Positions 17,892 to 26,697 of a DNA stretch of 64,000 nucleotides are shown piece by piece. A model generated the notes under the pieces. The model saw nothing but the letters and a program-made list of their open reading frames with translations, searched no databases and had not been told where the DNA came from. This DNA is from Acinetobacter pullicarnis (GTDB lineage: Bacteria; Pseudomonadota; Gammaproteobacteria; Pseudomonadales; Moraxellaceae): the NCBI RefSeq assembly GCF_006352475.1, contig NZ_VCMZ01000001.1, positions 3,410,001-3,474,000 on the forward strand. The letters are read 5' to 3'. Within the stretch, counting starts at the first letter, position 1. Every line of letters starts with the position of its first letter. The position numbers and the translations under genes were made by a program.

Positions 17892-17919
17892 ACCCTCTCC
17901 GTCTAGGAGAGGGTTAGGA
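17892..17919. repeat. REP-like palindromic element (copy A)
   Basis: ACCCTCTCC-GTCTA-GGAGAGGGT followed by TAGGACG lies just after the plsB stop. The same palindrome and TAGG tail occur twice at 60372-60452, so it is a dispersed short repeat. It may also end plsB transcription or protect the mRNA. Confidence 0.65.
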
Positions 17920-17926
17920 CGAGCTT

Positions 17927-18085
17927 TCAACAAAATCCCAACCGCACATCTTGCCGATATGGATTCGGTGTTGTTCCCAAAGCTTTTTTAAAATGCCCTG
18001 CTAAATGACTTTGATCGTAAAAGTCACAACGACGCTCTACTTTCTCAACCACCGTAGCAATCCAGCATCGAAAACTTCATGCTAA
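17927..18085 (-). pseudogene. Remnant of an AraC-family regulator (C-terminal end)
   Basis: The minus strand reads CDFYDQSHLAGHFKKALGTT then PNPYRQDVRLGFC and a stop, the characteristic second helix-turn-helix and end of AraC-type regulators. The frame runs back only about 50 codons to an in-frame stop at about 18085, and no N-terminal part or start is found. AraC regulators are often encoded beside LysE exporters, so this is probably the decayed regulator of the exporter gene at 18481. Confidence 0.7.
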
Positions 18086-18347
18086 TTTTCGATCACTCAT
18101 CACAATCCTTGTAAGAATAACCTGCTTGCCGTACGACTGCGTAATTGCATGCTCTTAAAAGTGTTACTGCAAAATAAATTGCATACTAAAAAGACGGAAT
18201 AGATTTAAAAATAAGTAGGTTAAATCAATAATATTAAAAACGACCAGCAATCTAAATATCTTTAAAACGATTAGATTACATTCTTTATCTATAATTTTTA
18301 AATTTTAGCTAAATAATGAATTTTATTTTCACATAAGAAGAAATACT
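18086..18347. other. AT-rich intergenic region without recognisable gene
   Basis: The stretch between the AraC remnant and the small frame at 18348 is AT-rich. I see no long frame, repeat or RNA structure. It may hold decayed regulator sequence and the promoter of the downstream small frame and exporter. Confidence 0.5.
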
Positions 18348-18473
18348 ATGAAAATTGAATCCTGTTATGCGCCTATTCAAACTATAGCAGCAGAGATATT
18401 AGGAATTGAAATTAAAAATAATAAGTATGATCTCCATTGGCCGATGACACTGTTGATTACTAAAAAAGGCTAA
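18348..18473 (+). CDS. Small 41-residue frame upstream of the LysE exporter
   Basis: The frame has an ATG start with an AAGAAG-type ribosome-binding site 6-7 bases upstream and encodes 41 residues (MKIESCYAPIQTIAAEILG to LLITKKG). It ends 7 bases before the exporter ATG. No family is recognised. It could be a leader peptide coupled to exporter translation, a small protein, or the start of a decayed gene. There is no hydrophobic segment long enough for a membrane span. Confidence 0.4.
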   Translation: MKIESCYAPIQTIAAEILGIEIKNNKYDLHWPMTLLITKKG

Positions 18474-18480
18474 TCTCCTC

Positions 18481-19095
18481 ATGCAAGCCATTGATCAATT
18501 GACTTATATCGCCACATGTATCTTTGCAGCAGCGACCCCAGGCCCCGGTACCATCTCCGTGATCCATTGCTCAATGCGCTTTGGATTTAAGCGTACCCTA
18601 CCGTTAATAATTGGTATTCAAGCCGGGTTAGGCTTTGTCGCAGTCTTGAGCATGTGTGGAATTATCGTCCTGATTTCCACCTCTAAAGTCCTATTTTATA
18701 CGCTACAGTTCATAGGCGGGTTATATCTGTTTTATCTTGGCATAGCGTGTATTTCTAGTGCCTTCAAGGGACAAAGCATCAATCAGGATAAACCAGAAAT
18801 GCAGCCATTTAGCTTTGTTGCTGGCTACATGATGTCTGTATTCAATCCGAAAACTTTAATTTTCTTTAGTGCTTTATTTCCCGCTTTTATTGACCCACAA
18901 CAGGGTTTGCTCAAACAAAATCTATATTTAACAGCAATCCTATTGCTCTCCACCCTAAGCGTACATTTCTGCTATGCAAAAATCGGACAGTATAGCGCTC
19001 GTTTTTTAATGGCGCATCAAACTAAAATCGATCTGCTCAGCGGTGTTATTTTTATCTTACTGGCAATCTATATCCTATTGGGCAGCAGTATTTAA
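18481..19095 (+). CDS. LysE/RhtB-family amino acid exporter
   Basis: The product is a 204-residue membrane protein with about six hydrophobic segments. The family-specific loop AAATPGPGTISVIHCSMRFG is near the N-terminus, and FNPKTLIFFSALFPAFI marks the middle of the protein. LysE/RhtB proteins export amino acids or their analogues; the substrate is not predictable here. It ends 14 bases from the convergent SDR gene. The only likely dedicated regulator nearby is the AraC remnant. Confidence 0.9.
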   Translation: MQAIDQLTYIATCIFAAATPGPGTISVIHCSMRFGFKRTLPLIIGIQAGLGFVAVLSMCGIIVLISTSKVLFYTLQFIGGLYLFYLGIACISSAFKGQSINQDKPEMQPFSFVAGYMMSVFNPKTLIFFSALFPAFIDPQQGLLKQNLYLTAILLLSTLSVHFCYAKIGQYSARFLMAHQTKIDLLSGVIFILLAIYILLGSSI

Positions 19096-19109
19096 TCGAG
19101 CAAAATAAA

Positions 19110-19922
19110 CTACTGAGCCCCCTCTTCTAATAGTCGTTCATAATCCTGAAAACAATTGGGATGCTGCAACTTAAACCCAGTCTCATACATATGCTGTGCA
19201 TAAATTTTCTTACCCGACGTCGCATCGCCTAATAATTGCAGTTCCACCAAACCAAGCCGTTGTTGAAACCACACAATCGTTTCATGCAGCAAAGTTGGCT
19301 GATTATTGCTGACTAGATAAGAAGCTACCGATGGTTCCACGTGAAGCAATGCTGCTAAAAACCGTGCCAAGTCTTCAATGTGAATCCGATTGCTCCAATG
19401 CATTTTTGGATAAGTCTGAGTGCTGTGTGCCAACTTAATCATCCGTGCAACCGAAGTTCCATAAATTCCGCTTGGCCGAACCAGCACTGTTTGCAATGGA
19501 TAGGCTTGCTGCCATGCCTGCTCCATCTCTAGCAATAACTCCCCTTGTCGATCATTAGGTTTCGGCAAAGTTTGATCATCAACGACTTGGCCTTGGTCTA
19601 GACCATAAACTCGGGTGGAAGACACGACGATTACTTTCTTAATCGGATGTGCACGGAGTGCTGCAGCAATTGGGGTAACAGAATCGACATAGGTATGCTG
19701 ATAGGCTTCCGACGTGCCCTGTTCAGGTGTTAACAAGATATACGCCACATCAATTGGTGCTAGCCTAGAGAGATCTAACTGATAGATGTCTTGAATCAGA
19801 TGGTTTGCGCCATCTGCTGGTTTCGAGCTACGACTTATTGTGCTAACTTTATGGCCAGCTTGAAATAAATGTTTAGCAACACGCTGGGATGTTTTACCAT
19901 AACCCACAAATAGAATATGCAT
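19110..19922 (-). CDS. NAD(P)-binding SDR/epimerase-like protein (YeeZ type)
   Basis: This 270-residue extended-SDR-like protein has its nucleotide-binding motif at the N-terminus (VGYGKTSQRVAKHL) and VVSSTRVYGLDQGQ plus LVRPSGIYG typical of the YeeZ/epimerase group. The catalytic YxxxK of classical SDRs is not clearly present; the tyrosine of TRVYG and the following region are those of atypical members. The function is unknown. It is divergent from recG with only 35 bases between the starts. Confidence 0.8.
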   Translation of the reverse strand: MHILFVGYGKTSQRVAKHLFQAGHKVSTISRSSKPADGANHLIQDIYQLDLSRLAPIDVAYILLTPEQGTSEAYQHTYVDSVTPIAAALRAHPIKKVIVVSSTRVYGLDQGQVVDDQTLPKPNDRQGELLLEMEQAWQQAYPLQTVLVRPSGIYGTSVARMIKLAHSTQTYPKMHWSNRIHIEDLARFLAALLHVEPSVASYLVSNNQPTLLHETIVWFQQRLGLVELQLLGDATSGKKIYAQHMYETGFKLQHPNCFQDYERLLEEGAQ

Positions 19923-19957
19923 CGAATCACCGCATTCACAGACAAAGATGAGAGGAC

Positions 19958-22003
19958 ATGGCAGCAGTCCATCAAATACAAGGGGTCGGTTCAGCCTCTG
20001 CAGCTTTACTTGAAAAGCTCAACATACTGACCACAGATGACTTACTGTTTCATTTGCCACGTGACTATGAGGATCGTAGCACGATCATTGCCATGAACCA
20101 ATTAACGGTTGGGCGTAGTTATCTGCTTGAAGGCGTGGTGCAATCTGTTGATCATCCCCCTGGTAAACGCCAATCGCTGGCGATTTTACTGCAAGATGAT
20201 TTTGGCAAAGTCACTTTACGTTTTTATCATATTTATAAAGCACTCACAGATCGTGCCCAAATCGGTAATCGCTTGCGCATTTTTGGTGAGGTGCGTGTTG
20301 GTGCACGTGGTTTAGAGCTTTATCACCCCGAAATCCAACTGATTAGTTCACATACTGCACTGCCTAAGACCCAACTGACTGCCATCTACCCAAGCACAGA
20401 TGGACTGACGCAAGCCAAACTACGTGACTATATTGATAAAACCCTCAAACTACATAGCCACGATTTAGCCGAACTATTACCACAAAAATTTAGCAACGGT
20501 TATGCGCTCAAACAAGCCCTCGAATATATCCACCACCCACCGGTGGATGCCAATATGTTACAACTGGCACAAGCCACTCACCCTGCACAGCAGCGCTTGA
20601 TTCTTGAAGAGTTGGTCGCACATCAAATTAGCTTACTGACCCGTCGTGCCTATATTCAGCACATTGCGGCCCCTGCCTTTGCCCCAAGTCGAAACTTGGC
20701 CAAGCAACTGCTTGCAGGACTACCTTTTGAAATGACCAAGGCGCAAAAACGAGTATCGAAGGAAATTGTGCAAGACCTCGCTCAAGCCAAGCCGATGCTA
20801 CGTTTGGTACAAGGTGATGTCGGTGCAGGAAAAACCTTAGTGGCAGGTGTTGCCGCTTGTCATGCGCTTGAAGCCGGTTGGCAAGTTGCATTAATGGCTC
20901 CGACTGAAATTTTAGCGGAACAACATTATTTAAATTTTCAAAAATGGTTTGAGCCTTTGGGCTTAAATGTCGTGTGGTTGGCAGGCAAACAAAAAGCCAA
21001 AGCCCGTGCCGAAACAGAAGCACAAGTCAAAGATGGTACTGCTCACTTAGTGGTCGGCACCCATGCACTCTTCCAAGATCATGTTGAGTTCAATAAGCTC
21101 GGTCTGGTCATCATCGATGAACAGCATCGCTTTGGGGTCGATCAACGTTTGGCGCTGCGCAATAAAGGCCAAGATCAAACCACACCGCATCAATTGGTGA
21201 TGACCGCCACTCCCATTCCGCGCACCCTTGCCATGTCTGCCTATGGTGACCTCGATACATCGGTAATTGATGAGTTACCACCAGGACGCACCCCGATTCA
21301 GACCGTAACGATTCCTTTAAATCGACGTGAAGAAGTGCTGACTCGAATTGCCAGCAATTGTGCTGAAGGCAAACAAGCCTATTGGGTCTGCACCTTGGTT
21401 GAACAATCGGAAACCCTCGATGCCCAAGCGGCAGAAGCCACTTATGCAGAAATTCAAAGTCGTTTCCCTGAGATTAAAATTGGCTTGGTGCATGGCAAAA
21501 TGAAATCCGCAGACAAACAAGCGGTGATGCAGCAGTTCAAAGACAATCAATTACAATTACTGATCGCCACCACTGTGATTGAGGTTGGCGTTGATGTACC
21601 GAATGCTTCAATTATGGTGATTGAAAATGCAGAACGTTTAGGGCTGTCCCAATTGCATCAGCTCCGTGGTCGGGTTGGTCGAGGTGCACAGGCCAGCTTC
21701 TGCGCACTTCTATATAAATATCCACTGTCGCAAAATGGCCATGAACGTTTGAAAATTTTACGTGAAAGTAACGATGGCTTTGTGATTGCAGAAAAAGACT
21801 TGGAAATTCGTGGACCCGGTGAGCTATTGGGTACCAAGCAAACGGGCGATATGGGTTTTCGCGTGGCTAAACTCGAACGTGATGAACATCTTTTGGCAGA
21901 TGCACATCTGATTGCTGGCGAGGTCTTAAAAGATTATCCGCAGCAAGCCGAAGCTTTACTCAATCGCTGGTTACCACAAGCACCGCGCTACGCCTATGTC
22001 TAA
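19958..22003 (+). CDS. recG: ATP-dependent DNA helicase RecG
   Basis: RecG remodels stalled forks and Holliday junctions. The 681-residue protein has the N-terminal wedge/OB domain (about 20-160), Walker A GDVGAGKT (about 287-294), the DEQH box (387-390, DEQHRFGVDQR), TATPIPRT, and the C-terminal helicase lobe with QLRGRVGRG. The length is as in E. coli (693). A heptamer tandem array begins directly after its stop codon. Confidence 0.96.
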   Translation: MAAVHQIQGVGSASAALLEKLNILTTDDLLFHLPRDYEDRSTIIAMNQLTVGRSYLLEGVVQSVDHPPGKRQSLAILLQDDFGKVTLRFYHIYKALTDRAQIGNRLRIFGEVRVGARGLELYHPEIQLISSHTALPKTQLTAIYPSTDGLTQAKLRDYIDKTLKLHSHDLAELLPQKFSNGYALKQALEYIHHPPVDANMLQLAQATHPAQQRLILEELVAHQISLLTRRAYIQHIAAPAFAPSRNLAKQLLAGLPFEMTKAQKRVSKEIVQDLAQAKPMLRLVQGDVGAGKTLVAGVAACHALEAGWQVALMAPTEILAEQHYLNFQKWFEPLGLNVVWLAGKQKAKARAETEAQVKDGTAHLVVGTHALFQDHVEFNKLGLVIIDEQHRFGVDQRLALRNKGQDQTTPHQLVMTATPIPRTLAMSAYGDLDTSVIDELPPGRTPIQTVTIPLNRREEVLTRIASNCAEGKQAYWVCTLVEQSETLDAQAAEATYAEIQSRFPEIKIGLVHGKMKSADKQAVMQQFKDNQLQLLIATTVIEVGVDVPNASIMVIENAERLGLSQLHQLRGRVGRGAQASFCALLYKYPLSQNGHERLKILRESNDGFVIAEKDLEIRGPGELLGTKQTGDMGFRVAKLERDEHLLADAHLIAGEVLKDYPQQAEALLNRWLPQAPRYAYV

Positions 22004-22085
22004 GACTTGTGACTTGTGACTTGTGACTTGTGACTTGTGACTTGTGACTTGTGACTTGTGACTTGTGACTTGTGACTTGTGACTT
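22004..22085 (+). repeat. Heptamer tandem repeat (GACTTGT)
   Basis: Eleven complete perfect copies of GACTTGT plus five bases of a twelfth begin at the base after the recG stop. Perfect identity across all copies points to recent expansion by slippage. It lies outside any gene, about 100 bases before comF. Confidence 0.95.
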
Positions 22086-22181
22086 AGGCTATTTTATACA
22101 TCGCGCAATGCTACATCTGGGCAGCCATCAATCTATAGCAGCGAACCGCTACAATGCTCAGTTAAATCACGGTGATTGTTG

Positions 22182-22814
22182 ATGAAACAAATTCACATGC
22201 TTATTAAATCCCGACTCACCAAACAGCTGCCTTGCCAACTGTGTGGACTCGACCAGCAACAAGCACATTCGCTCTGCACCGACTGCTGGCAAGCGTTGCC
22301 TTGGTCAAAAAAGCATATTCATCGGCACGAACAAAATGTCTTGGTCGCGCACGATTACGCTTTCCCGATTGACCGTGTGATTCAAAAATTCAAATATGAG
22401 CAACAACTGCATTTTCAAATCATGTTGGCGCATAGCCTGCTCAGCTTAACTCTCCCCAAGGTCGATGCGTTGGTGGCCATGCCGATCTCAACACAACGCT
22501 TGATTGAACGCGGCTACAACCAAATGTTATTGATTAGCCAGATCGTCGCACAACAATTAAAACGTCCAATTTGGCAACCGATCATCCGCTCCGCACAACA
22601 TGCACAAAAAGGCTTGAGTCGCACTGAACGACTCGCACAAATGAATCACCAATTTAAACCTCGACCACAGCAACAGGGGCGCTATAAAAAAGTCTTGATT
22701 TTAGATGATGTCATCACCACCGGCAGTTCGATTCACGCCCTATCCGATGCCTTATACCGGCTCGGCTGCACCCAAGTTGAGGCAGTCTGTATTGCAGCCG
22801 CACATGAAAAATAA
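22182..22814 (+). CDS. comF: ComF family phosphoribosyltransferase-like protein
   Basis: The product is about 210 residues. An N-terminal zinc-ribbon-like CxxC pair (CQLC ... CTDC) is followed by a PRTase domain with the PRPP loop VLILDDVITTGSSIHAL near residue 180. ComF is required for natural transformation in several bacteria, including Acinetobacter relatives, and may act with PriA in handling incoming single-stranded DNA. ATG at 22182 is preferred over two upstream TTG codons; Met at MLIKSRL is a further alternative. Confidence 0.88.
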   Translation: MKQIHMLIKSRLTKQLPCQLCGLDQQQAHSLCTDCWQALPWSKKHIHRHEQNVLVAHDYAFPIDRVIQKFKYEQQLHFQIMLAHSLLSLTLPKVDALVAMPISTQRLIERGYNQMLLISQIVAQQLKRPIWQPIIRSAQHAQKGLSRTERLAQMNHQFKPRPQQQGRYKKVLILDDVITTGSSIHALSDALYRLGCTQVEAVCIAAAHEK

Positions 22815-22829
22815 AGCCCAATCCAACAT

Positions 22830-23237
22830 TTATGCCATCGCAGAAAAATGCTGTTGGCACCACGGAATCACAATCTCTTTGGTCAAGGGTGCCAACAACG
22901 CTTGTTCAGGAATAGCCGCCAAATCCAACCAACACAGCTCTGCAATTTCTGCCTGTATCTGCGGCACTTGATCCAGCTCAACCCAATATAAATAGCTGAC
23001 CAATAAGTGATTGGCCTCATTGGCCGCTGCTGTTTCAAAGCGCCCGATAAACTGCTGAATTGTGGCTGTAGAACCGGTCTCTTCCTCAACCTCACGTAAG
23101 AGTGCTGCTTCAGCAGATTCATTCGGCTCTAGCTTGCCACCCACTTGCATAAAGAACGCGGTATTGTGTTTGCGTACCAATAAAATTTGCTGCTGTGCAT
23201 TGACAATCACAGCAGCCGAAACTGTTATACATTTCAT
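22830..23237 (-). CDS. Nudix hydrolase (MutT-like)
   Basis: The product is 135 residues with a complete Nudix box GGKLEPNESAEAALLREVEE then ETG (about 33-55). Nudix enzymes hydrolyse nucleoside diphosphate derivatives such as damaged dNTPs or ADP-ribose; the substrate is not evident. It ends 15 bases from the convergent comF and starts 1 base from the end of the LOG-family gene, so the two probably share a transcript. Confidence 0.9.
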   Translation of the reverse strand: MKCITVSAAVIVNAQQQILLVRKHNTAFFMQVGGKLEPNESAEAALLREVEEETGSTATIQQFIGRFETAAANEANHLLVSYLYWVELDQVPQIQAEIAELCWLDLAAIPEQALLAPLTKEIVIPWCQQHFSAMA

Positions 23238-23238
23238 G

Positions 23239-23829
23239 TTAGATCGCTAACTCAACACGTTCTTGTTTGCCCCATTTCGGTTCAGGTGCAACATAATCTT
23301 CAAATTGCTGCAAGATTTCCTCAATACGGTTGCTGTAAATTAAGGCTTCGGAAAAACGCGATTTGGTAAAACCTTTTGTTGCTGTGACATCAATAAAGCG
23401 AATCAGATCATCATAAAAACCATTGATGTTTAAAAATGCACAAGGCTTTAAATGAATGCCTAGTTGCGCCCAAGTCCATTGTTCAAAAATTTCTTCGAGC
23501 GTCCCAGAGCCACCTGGTAGCGCAATAAAAGTATCGGACAATTCAGACATCTTGGTTTTACGCTGATGCATATCTTGCACCACATATAATTCAGTCAAAT
23601 CAGGATGTGCCAACTCCTTATCCGCCAAACCTTGAGGGATGACACCAATGACCTTCCCGCCTGCAGCTAATGCGCTGTCCGCAACAATTCCCATTAGCCC
23701 AGATCGCCCACCACCGTAGACCAATGTTTTGCCTGCTTTGGCGATCATTTCACCGGTTAATCGTGCTTGTTCAGCAAAAATTGTATCCGTACCTAAGGCC
23801 GAACCACAAAAAACTGCAATTGAATTCAT
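23239..23829 (-). CDS. LOG family protein (cytokinin-type riboside 5'-phosphate phosphoribohydrolase)
   Basis: This 196-residue Rossmann-fold protein has the family motifs GGGRSGLMG and PGGSGTLEEIFEQWTWAQLG. LOG proteins cleave nucleoside 5'-monophosphates at the N-glycosidic bond and were long annotated as lysine decarboxylases; no true decarboxylase signature is seen. It is upstream of the Nudix gene in a likely two-gene operon concerned with nucleotide turnover (inference). Confidence 0.9.
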   Translation of the reverse strand: MNSIAVFCGSALGTDTIFAEQARLTGEMIAKAGKTLVYGGGRSGLMGIVADSALAAGGKVIGVIPQGLADKELAHPDLTELYVVQDMHQRKTKMSELSDTFIALPGGSGTLEEIFEQWTWAQLGIHLKPCAFLNINGFYDDLIRFIDVTATKGFTKSRFSEALIYSNRIEEILQQFEDYVAPEPKWGKQERVELAI

Positions 23830-23983
23830 ATCATTTGAACCTTGTTGTCAGATTGTATGTTGGAAAAAACATCGAGCAGATGAATTTTTAAAAAATTAGT
23901 GAGTTAATAAGTGTTTTTCCTTGAATCCTTGTCTAAAATACACCCATTCATTGACCCCATACCGCGTAGGGAGAAAAGACAAC

Positions 23984-24997
23984 ATGCTTGAAGCTTTTTA
24001 TGCAACAGAACGCGGCAGTTTAGAAGACGTCACGGTTAATGGTGGCTTCGATCTACACCCAGAGTTTGTCTGGATTGACCTTATCGCACCCACGCAAGAA
24101 GAACAACAATGGGTCTATGATGCTTACACACAAAACTTACCGACATTAAAATCCTTAGAAGACATTTCATCATCCGCTCGTTTTTATCGAGATGATGACG
24201 GGATTTTACATATCAGCACCTATTTTCTAACTAAAAATAAAAACTATCAAGTCGATCCAGATGTTGAAGACAGTAGCAATATGTTGGCAACCGTGCAAAC
24301 CGTTGCATTCATTCTGCATAAAGAACGCCTGTTTACCTTACGTGGTGAGAAACTGGTGGCCTTTCGGGCCTTTCGAGCACGGGCACGTCGCAATGACTAT
24401 GACATGGACTATAAAGATCCTGTTTGGTTACTGCTTGGTCTATTAGAAGCAAAGCTTGATGAGCTTGCGGATATCTTAGAAGATATCCACAAGGACCTCG
24501 AAATGTATTCCACTGAAGTCCTGAATAACCGCCATCGTGAGCAGATTCTCGACCTTGACGATATGATTACACGTCTGGCTCAAAAGGAAGACGTTCTCGG
24601 AAAAGCACAGCTGTGCTTAATCGACTTACGTCGGGTTCTGACATTTTTATCACGCCCGCGTGCACTGGGTAGCCATATCTATGATGCTGATATACGAGAG
24701 TTAAGTGAGGATGTCCGCTCACTGGTTGAACATGATGCCTTCCTCTTTCAAAAAGTCCGCTTCTTACTCGACACCACCTCTGGATTTATTAACACCGAAC
24801 AGAATGACACGATTCGTCGATTCTCTATTTTGCCAAGTATGCTTGCTCCCCCCATGTTAATTGCCAGTATCTATGGGATGAACACTGAAATCTTGCCATT
24901 TGCTCACGGCACCACCAGCTTCTTTGTGGTGATAAGCATCTTGATTGTGTTCTTTATTGGACCACTGATTTACTTTCGATGGAAAAAATGGATTTAA
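23984..24997 (+). CDS. corA: CorA family magnesium/divalent cation channel
   Basis: The product is 337 residues from MLEAFYATERGSLEDV; GGGAGA-like GGGAGAAA upstream fits a ribosome-binding site, and the upstream frame has no family match. The signature YGMN (Gly298-Met299-Asn300) follows the first of two C-terminal membrane helices, and the large N-terminal part is the acidic cytoplasmic funnel. CorA channels move Mg2+, Co2+ or Ni2+ as pentamers. Confidence 0.92.
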   Translation: MLEAFYATERGSLEDVTVNGGFDLHPEFVWIDLIAPTQEEQQWVYDAYTQNLPTLKSLEDISSSARFYRDDDGILHISTYFLTKNKNYQVDPDVEDSSNMLATVQTVAFILHKERLFTLRGEKLVAFRAFRARARRNDYDMDYKDPVWLLLGLLEAKLDELADILEDIHKDLEMYSTEVLNNRHREQILDLDDMITRLAQKEDVLGKAQLCLIDLRRVLTFLSRPRALGSHIYDADIRELSEDVRSLVEHDAFLFQKVRFLLDTTSGFINTEQNDTIRRFSILPSMLAPPMLIASIYGMNTEILPFAHGTTSFFVVISILIVFFIGPLIYFRWKKWI

Positions 24998-25073
24998 AAA
25001 TATAATCCTGCTCTTAAAAACAATTCAGCACCCCATTGGAGTGCTGAAATTGAATCATGACCATACTTTTCGC

Positions 25074-25361
25074 TTAAATCATTTGCAAATCATTTTCTAA
25101 GTGACAAGACTGAATGATCTTTAGCATCTGCTCAGGGACCGCTTTAAACAATAATCCCTTGGCCTCTGGCGTTTGACGCAACCAGCGCACCAACACCGCA
25201 AGTGTTAATGAATTGGCCGCTTTTAACTGCGATAAATTAACAATGATCGGATACTGCTGCTGCATCTGAATGATTCGTAAACCATTCAAATACAAGGTTT
25301 CCGCATTCTCAAAATTAATCGCGCCAGAAACAGTTAATTCCTGATTTTTAAATTCAATCAC
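25074..25361 (-). CDS. mlaB: STAS-domain protein MlaB
   Basis: This 95-residue single-domain STAS protein is the cytoplasmic partner that binds MlaF and activates the MlaFEDB phospholipid transporter. The conserved NSLTLAVLVRWLRQ segment matches the STAS region that carries the key Ser/Thr. It is the last gene of the mla operon, 17 bases after mlaC. Confidence 0.88.
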   Translation of the reverse strand: MIEFKNQELTVSGAINFENAETLYLNGLRIIQMQQQYPIIVNLSQLKAANSLTLAVLVRWLRQTPEAKGLLFKAVPEQMLKIIQSCHLENDLQMI

Positions 25362-25378
25362 CTGACACCTACTGTCAA

Positions 25379-26008
25379 TTATTTTTTCACCGCTGCATCA
25401 GCATCTGGCTTAAAGGTTGCGATTGCTTTATCAACGTTATTGCCATTACGTTTTACGTTGGCTGCAAACTGATTACGGAACTGCAAACCCAAATCGATTC
25501 CTGCAACGTTGATATTACGGACTTTCCACTGATTACCGCTATCTGCCAACTGGAAAGAAACCGGAGTTTTATTACCTTTATCAATGAAATCAATCGTCAC
25601 AACAGGGTTCTTACTACCAGTGTCTTTATATGGACGCATGGTATAAGTCTGATTGCTGTATTTCGCAAACGCTGAGCCGTAATTATTGATCAATGTTTCA
25701 CGGAAGTTTTTTTCAAACTGTGCACGTTGAGCCGCAGTGGTGTATTGATTGGTCGCATAGGTTCCAAGCACGATACGAGTAAACGCTTGGCCATCAACAT
25801 ACGGATCAAGGTTTTGACGCACAATCGCATTAATCGCAGCTGGATTACTTTGTAATTTTGCTTGATCGGCTTTCAGACGCGTCATCAAACCATCAGCAAC
25901 ACGTTTAACAAAAGCGGGAGGTGCTTCTGCAGGTGCTGCAAATGCTGTGGTTGCAATCATTGAACTTAATAGACTTGCTGTTAGTGTTGTTTTCAATAAC
26001 ATATTCAT
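25379..26008 (-). CDS. mlaC: Periplasmic phospholipid-binding protein MlaC
   Basis: The product is 209 residues with a signal peptide (MNMLLKTTLTASLLSSMIAT, cleavage probably after AFA around residue 24). The body (YVDGQAFTRIVLGTY, YGSAFAKYSNQTYTMRPY) is the Tol-tolerance Ttg2/MlaC fold that ferries phospholipid between outer-membrane MlaA and the inner-membrane complex. It lies between mlaD and mlaB. Confidence 0.93.
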   Translation of the reverse strand: MNMLLKTTLTASLLSSMIATTAFAAPAEAPPAFVKRVADGLMTRLKADQAKLQSNPAAINAIVRQNLDPYVDGQAFTRIVLGTYATNQYTTAAQRAQFEKNFRETLINNYGSAFAKYSNQTYTMRPYKDTGSKNPVVTIDFIDKGNKTPVSFQLADSGNQWKVRNINVAGIDLGLQFRNQFAANVKRNGNNVDKAIATFKPDADAAVKK

Positions 26009-26028
26009 TTAAACCATTCCTCTTCAAT

Positions 26029-26697
26029 TTATTCAACGAACGATGTTTGTGCATCATTGCTATCACTACTGGCCTCAGGTGCAGTCGCGGTATCATCAGA
26101 CTTACCTGTCCCCCCCGTAATAAACTTGGAAATTAAGTCTTCCAAATCCATTGTCCCTTGCGTGTTTGAAATAACATCATCTCGTTTAAGATAATTCAAA
26201 CCACCACCAGGAATTACTTTCAAATATTTTTCACCTAACAAACCATTGGTTGCCACCATGATGTAAGCATCTTCATCAATATTGGTGATAGATTTCATGT
26301 TACCAATCAGTTGTTGTTCCATTTCTTTTTGTTTCGCTGGGTCTGCAGCTTCATAGTCAGCGCTATAACGCAACTCTGCCAAGGCATCCTGCTGTACCGT
26401 CTTTAACTGTTTTTCATCAAAGGTGGTCAACTTTCCATCCAGGTCAAAAGAAACGGTAGCAAGGCGCGTTACCGGATCAAGTGTAATTTGGTCTACACGC
26501 CCGATGGTTACCCCACTCATGGTCACTTTGGCGCGTGGTTTCAAGCCATTCACATTGTCAAATTTAGCCGTCATGGTATAGGGATCATTTAAGTTCGTCC
26601 CAACAAGACCGCTGACTTTCATTGCTAAAAAAAACAAAGCTAAGCCGAAGATAATAACCAAAATACCTACGGTCAGTTCACTTGCACGTGATTTCAT
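26029..26697 (-). CDS. mlaD: MCE-domain protein MlaD
   Basis: The product is 222 residues from [18 protein letters not shown]; the upstream frame reads into mlaE and is discarded. One N-terminal membrane helix is followed by the MCE domain (PYTMTAKFDNVNGLKPRAKV, GVTIGRVDQITLD) that forms a hexameric ring on the ABC transporter. The C-terminal tail is Ser/Asp-rich. The ATG overlaps the mlaE stop by one base. Confidence 0.94.
   Translation of the reverse strand: MKSRASELTVGILVIIFGLALFFLAMKVSGLVGTNLNDPYTMTAKFDNVNGLKPRAKVTMSGVTIGRVDQITLDPVTRLATVSFDLDGKLTTFDEKQLKTVQQDALAELRYSADYEAADPAKQKEMEQQLIGNMKSITNIDEDAYIMVATNGLLGEKYLKVIPGGGLNYLKRDDVISNTQGTMDLEDLISKFITGGTGKSDDTATAPEASSDSNDAQTSFVE

Noticed and set aside
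22004..22085. Heptamer array considered as iterons of a replication origin or CRISPR.
   Set aside because: Units are seven bases with no spacers, no AT-rich unwinding region or replication gene nearby; a slippage microsatellite explains it.
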